In this document: one piece after another, positions 61,793 through 64,000 of the stretch
How positions within the stretch are numbered: the stretch's first letter is position 1
Layout of the letters: each line of letters begins with the position of its first letter
NCBI GenBank assembly: GCA_001724265.1
Contig: MEDY01000095.1
Span: forward strand, 38,934 to 102,933
DNA: 64,000 bases
Reading direction: 5' to 3'
Source of the DNA: Rhizaria sp. SCN 62-66
Lineage: Eukaryota > Rhizaria, unplaced
Translations under genes and position numbers: made by a program
The notes under the pieces: model-generated
Told to the model about the DNA's origin: nothing
The model's input: the letters and a program-made list of their open reading frames with translations, nothing else
Databases searched by the model: none

Positions 61793-62642
61793 ACCGGGAT
61801 GAGCGAAATATGCTTCTGCTGTTGCTGATGCTGAAGCGCGATAGAGCGATACCGTGACTGGCGACTATGCACGATTTCATGAGCTATTTTATGTTAAACT
61901 TCAGGCCATGCGACCAGGCCAAATTGGCTGTAAACAAAGTGAGGACTCGGAAGTCACTTGAGATTACGACAGAGCACTTAATTGTGTTCTGCAACTTGCG
62001 CAGTCGAGCTCTGACTCTGATGAGAGCAAAATGTAGACACAATACATCTATTTATCAGTAGTTCGTCAGCATCTATGAAAGACACTCTGTTGGAATTTTG
62101 TTTTTCTAGTGTATTTTTAGATTCATTGATCTTCGCGAGGAAGCGCGTTCACACGAATCGCCACTGATATGACAGAAAACAGGGACGACGCAACGCGTAC
62201 CAAGGAGCAGAGCACACATAGGGGGGATTAGACTAATATAAACAGGTTTAGTAGGACGCATAGTCGCAATTGCTGATGTTCTGCTGTTATTCTGATTCGT
62301 GAGAAAGAAGCGAACTTACGAGCAAAGATACGATGCGGAGAGCAAGCCCGAGCAGAATTGCGACTGCTGTGCGTCGAGACAAGACATTACAAGATGTGTC
62401 AACGTAGAACCACACGTTACACAACGATTTGTGCCGAACCGAGTTGTGAGCTTATGCGTTGTTGGGTGCATTGCGTGGTCCGTTAAATGCGGCCGCTCTG
62501 ATTCAAATTTTCAACATATAGACCGTAGCAAAGCACGTTCAAGCAACACAATGTCGTCGAACATACAATAGAAAACACGAGTTGCGCAATTTCACGCGCC
62601 TTGAGGCAGATTTTACAGCGTGCGGTGTCGGCGGCGTCTCGC
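61793..62642. other. Intergenic region between convergent genes
   Basis: 850 bp of mixed composition, shared 3' flank of the acyltransferase and LC8 genes. Short ORF-like stretches have no coding character. Nothing else recognised. Confidence 0.4.
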
Positions 62643-63148
62643 TTATGACTTCCAGAGCAGGATGGTGGTCTGGTCGATGGTGAAGTAGTAGAAGTTCTTG
62701 GTCTTGTGGGAGAAGTTGGCCGAGAAGTTGCGCCCCGCAATGCAGTGCCACGTCGGGTAGAACTTGCGGTTGAAGTGTGCGCTGCGGGGAAAGGAAGATA
62801 TCGAGTCAGGTGAGCTAGATGGAGTGAGCTCTGTCATAAACGGTAACGGGCGAGCGAGTTGACGAAGACATCGACTATGAGGGTAGAACGTACGTGATAG
62901 AGTTGGCAATGTCGCTCTCAAGCTCAAATTTGGTCACTGCAGCAATAGCTACATCGTTGGCCTCCTGTTGGAGTGAAGGGTGGGGCGTGGCAGAGGCGGG
63001 AAGGCAGGGGTTGTGAGACAACATTGGGTGAGTGAAGTCGGGCGAAAAGAAGTGGGCGGATGAAGGGGATAAAGACATATTGACGTACCGTCTGCATATC
63101 TTCAGACATATCCGTTGCACGGACAACAGGAACCCGGCGCTCACTCAT
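62643..63148 (-). CDS. Dynein light chain LC8 (DYNLL type), 3 exons
   Basis: Exons 63148-63089, 62964-62894 and 62781-62643 give exactly 89 aa, the LC8 length (TAA stop). It is a homodimeric hub that binds short peptides and is part of dynein motors. Seen: MSERRVPVVRATDMSEDMQT, EANDVAIAAVTKFELESDIA, then AHFNRKFYPTWHCIAGRNFS with the conserved TWHCI-GRNF core, and a C-terminal FYYFTIDQTTILLWKS. Introns are phase 0 and phase 2, both with GTACGT donors. The N-terminal Arg/Val-rich stretch is normal in variability. Intact and under obvious constraint. Confidence 0.95.
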
Positions 63149-64000
63149 ACTTTGACGTTGCACGAGACAGGATAACGTGAATCGAAGTTATCCTCGAAAA
63201 ACGGCTCCTCATCAACTCTTCGTGGCACGGTTCCGAAAAAATGGTGGGGTGGGTTTTGGCGTGCGTTGCCACATTTTGCTCTTAGTCGATGTAGTGGTGA
63301 GCAGCAATCGGTTTAATATGCATTTAAGATGTTGTATATTCTTTGATATCAACGTTGTACCTTACCCATTTTTGTGTTGGCTCGATCGATAAGCTTGAAG
63401 GAGTCTATCGTGGATAACCATTGTAGATTCAATTATACTCGAACAGATAACACCTTATGACGTATTAGAATATATTATTTGCATACCCGGGGAACAATAA
63501 TAAATTACAACTCTCGCATGTATTGTGATTGATAATTGTGTTCCTGAGTATGGGATACAAAACATTGACTGCGCTGTACTAATTTGAACAGTCAAGGAGT
63601 TTCATGTTAAGCTTATGAAATTGACGGGAGAGAGATCATATATACGTCATAGTATATCCACCAATATTTTCGAGTTTGAGAACAATCTAAAAATAGTACA
63701 TAAAGTAATCAATGACGCGTTTTTGCGTTTTCGCATTAAACCCACGACGTGAGCTGGGAGTGCTCGAATGATAATCGTAAGGACTCATGACCTAGGTTCT
63801 GACCCAGAGCACAGACTGACTATTGTTGATAGCAGAAAGTGGCTGTGAACAACATTGTGACTGTGAGCATGGTTTTTGCTATCGTGAATTGGAGACTGCA
63901 AAGTAGTATAGGTATAAGCGGACTATAACTCACCTGAGTAAAATCACACCATCCATGCTTTTCTCAGATCATACTTTTCAAACCCCCAAATAAAACTCAG
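63149..64000. other. Intergenic region at the window end
   Basis: AT-rich, presumably the LC8 promoter and beyond. No supported ORF; the next gene lies outside the window. Confidence 0.4.

Noticed and set aside
63730-63810. tRNA-like stretch with CAT in a loop
   Set aside because: The putative anticodon stem has mismatches and no cloverleaf forms.

Overview
This window is nuclear DNA from a unicellular eukaryote. Coding exons are very GC-rich and full of Ala, Ser, Gly, Gln and Asp runs, while introns and intergenic DNA are clearly AT-richer. Spliceosomal introns (22 could be placed, roughly 85-260 nt) and eukaryotic families (LC8 dynein light chain, PLAC8, phosphohistidine phosphatase, LPCAT-type acyltransferase) fit this. 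I cannot name the species.

The main result is a probable non-standard genetic code. Nine in-frame TAG codons lie inside five genes whose frame continues on both sides, one of them in the middle of a polyglutamine tract, and none of the fifteen placed genes ends in TAG (seven TAA, eight TGA). The simplest reading is UAG = sense, most likely Gln, with UAA and UGA as stops (the assignment of NCBI table 15). Read with the standard code, these genes break into apparently separate ORFs. When TAG is read through and introns are removed, every gene model has a length divisible by three.

Layout. 1-719 (+): C-terminus of an unknown Gln/Met-rich protein. 1582-9285 (-): membrane-anchored M16 metallopeptidase, 7 exons. 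9692-15753 (-): N-myristoylation-type protein with about ten WH2-like repeats, 3 exons. 16839-32843 (-): single-exon gene for a 5,334-residue low-complexity protein. 33909-36920 (-): unknown protein with an Ala/Lys/Glu coiled coil. 37677-38351 (-): PLAC8 protein. 38.4-40.2 kb: gene-poor DNA with degenerate repeats. 40239-40523 (+): possible small membrane protein. 40998-46269 (-): unknown 1,652-residue protein with three in-frame TAGs. 47090-47489 (-): 85-residue membrane protein, divergent from PHPT1 at 47821-48412 (+). 48894-51615 (+): organellar-type seryl-tRNA synthetase. 52534-53259 (-): multi-pass membrane protein. 54173-58924 (-): ankyrin/EF-hand protein, divergent from an LPCAT-like acyltransferase at 59334-61792 (+). 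62643-63148 (-): LC8 dynein light chain.

The genes are unrelated housekeeping and lineage-specific loci, not one pathway. Shared across them are UAG as a sense codon, an unusual 5' splice signal (GTACGT, with C at +4 in 19 of 22 introns), and short nucleotide words (GTTAAGCCGC, GTGACCGTGGGC) that recur in different genes and reading frames far above chance.
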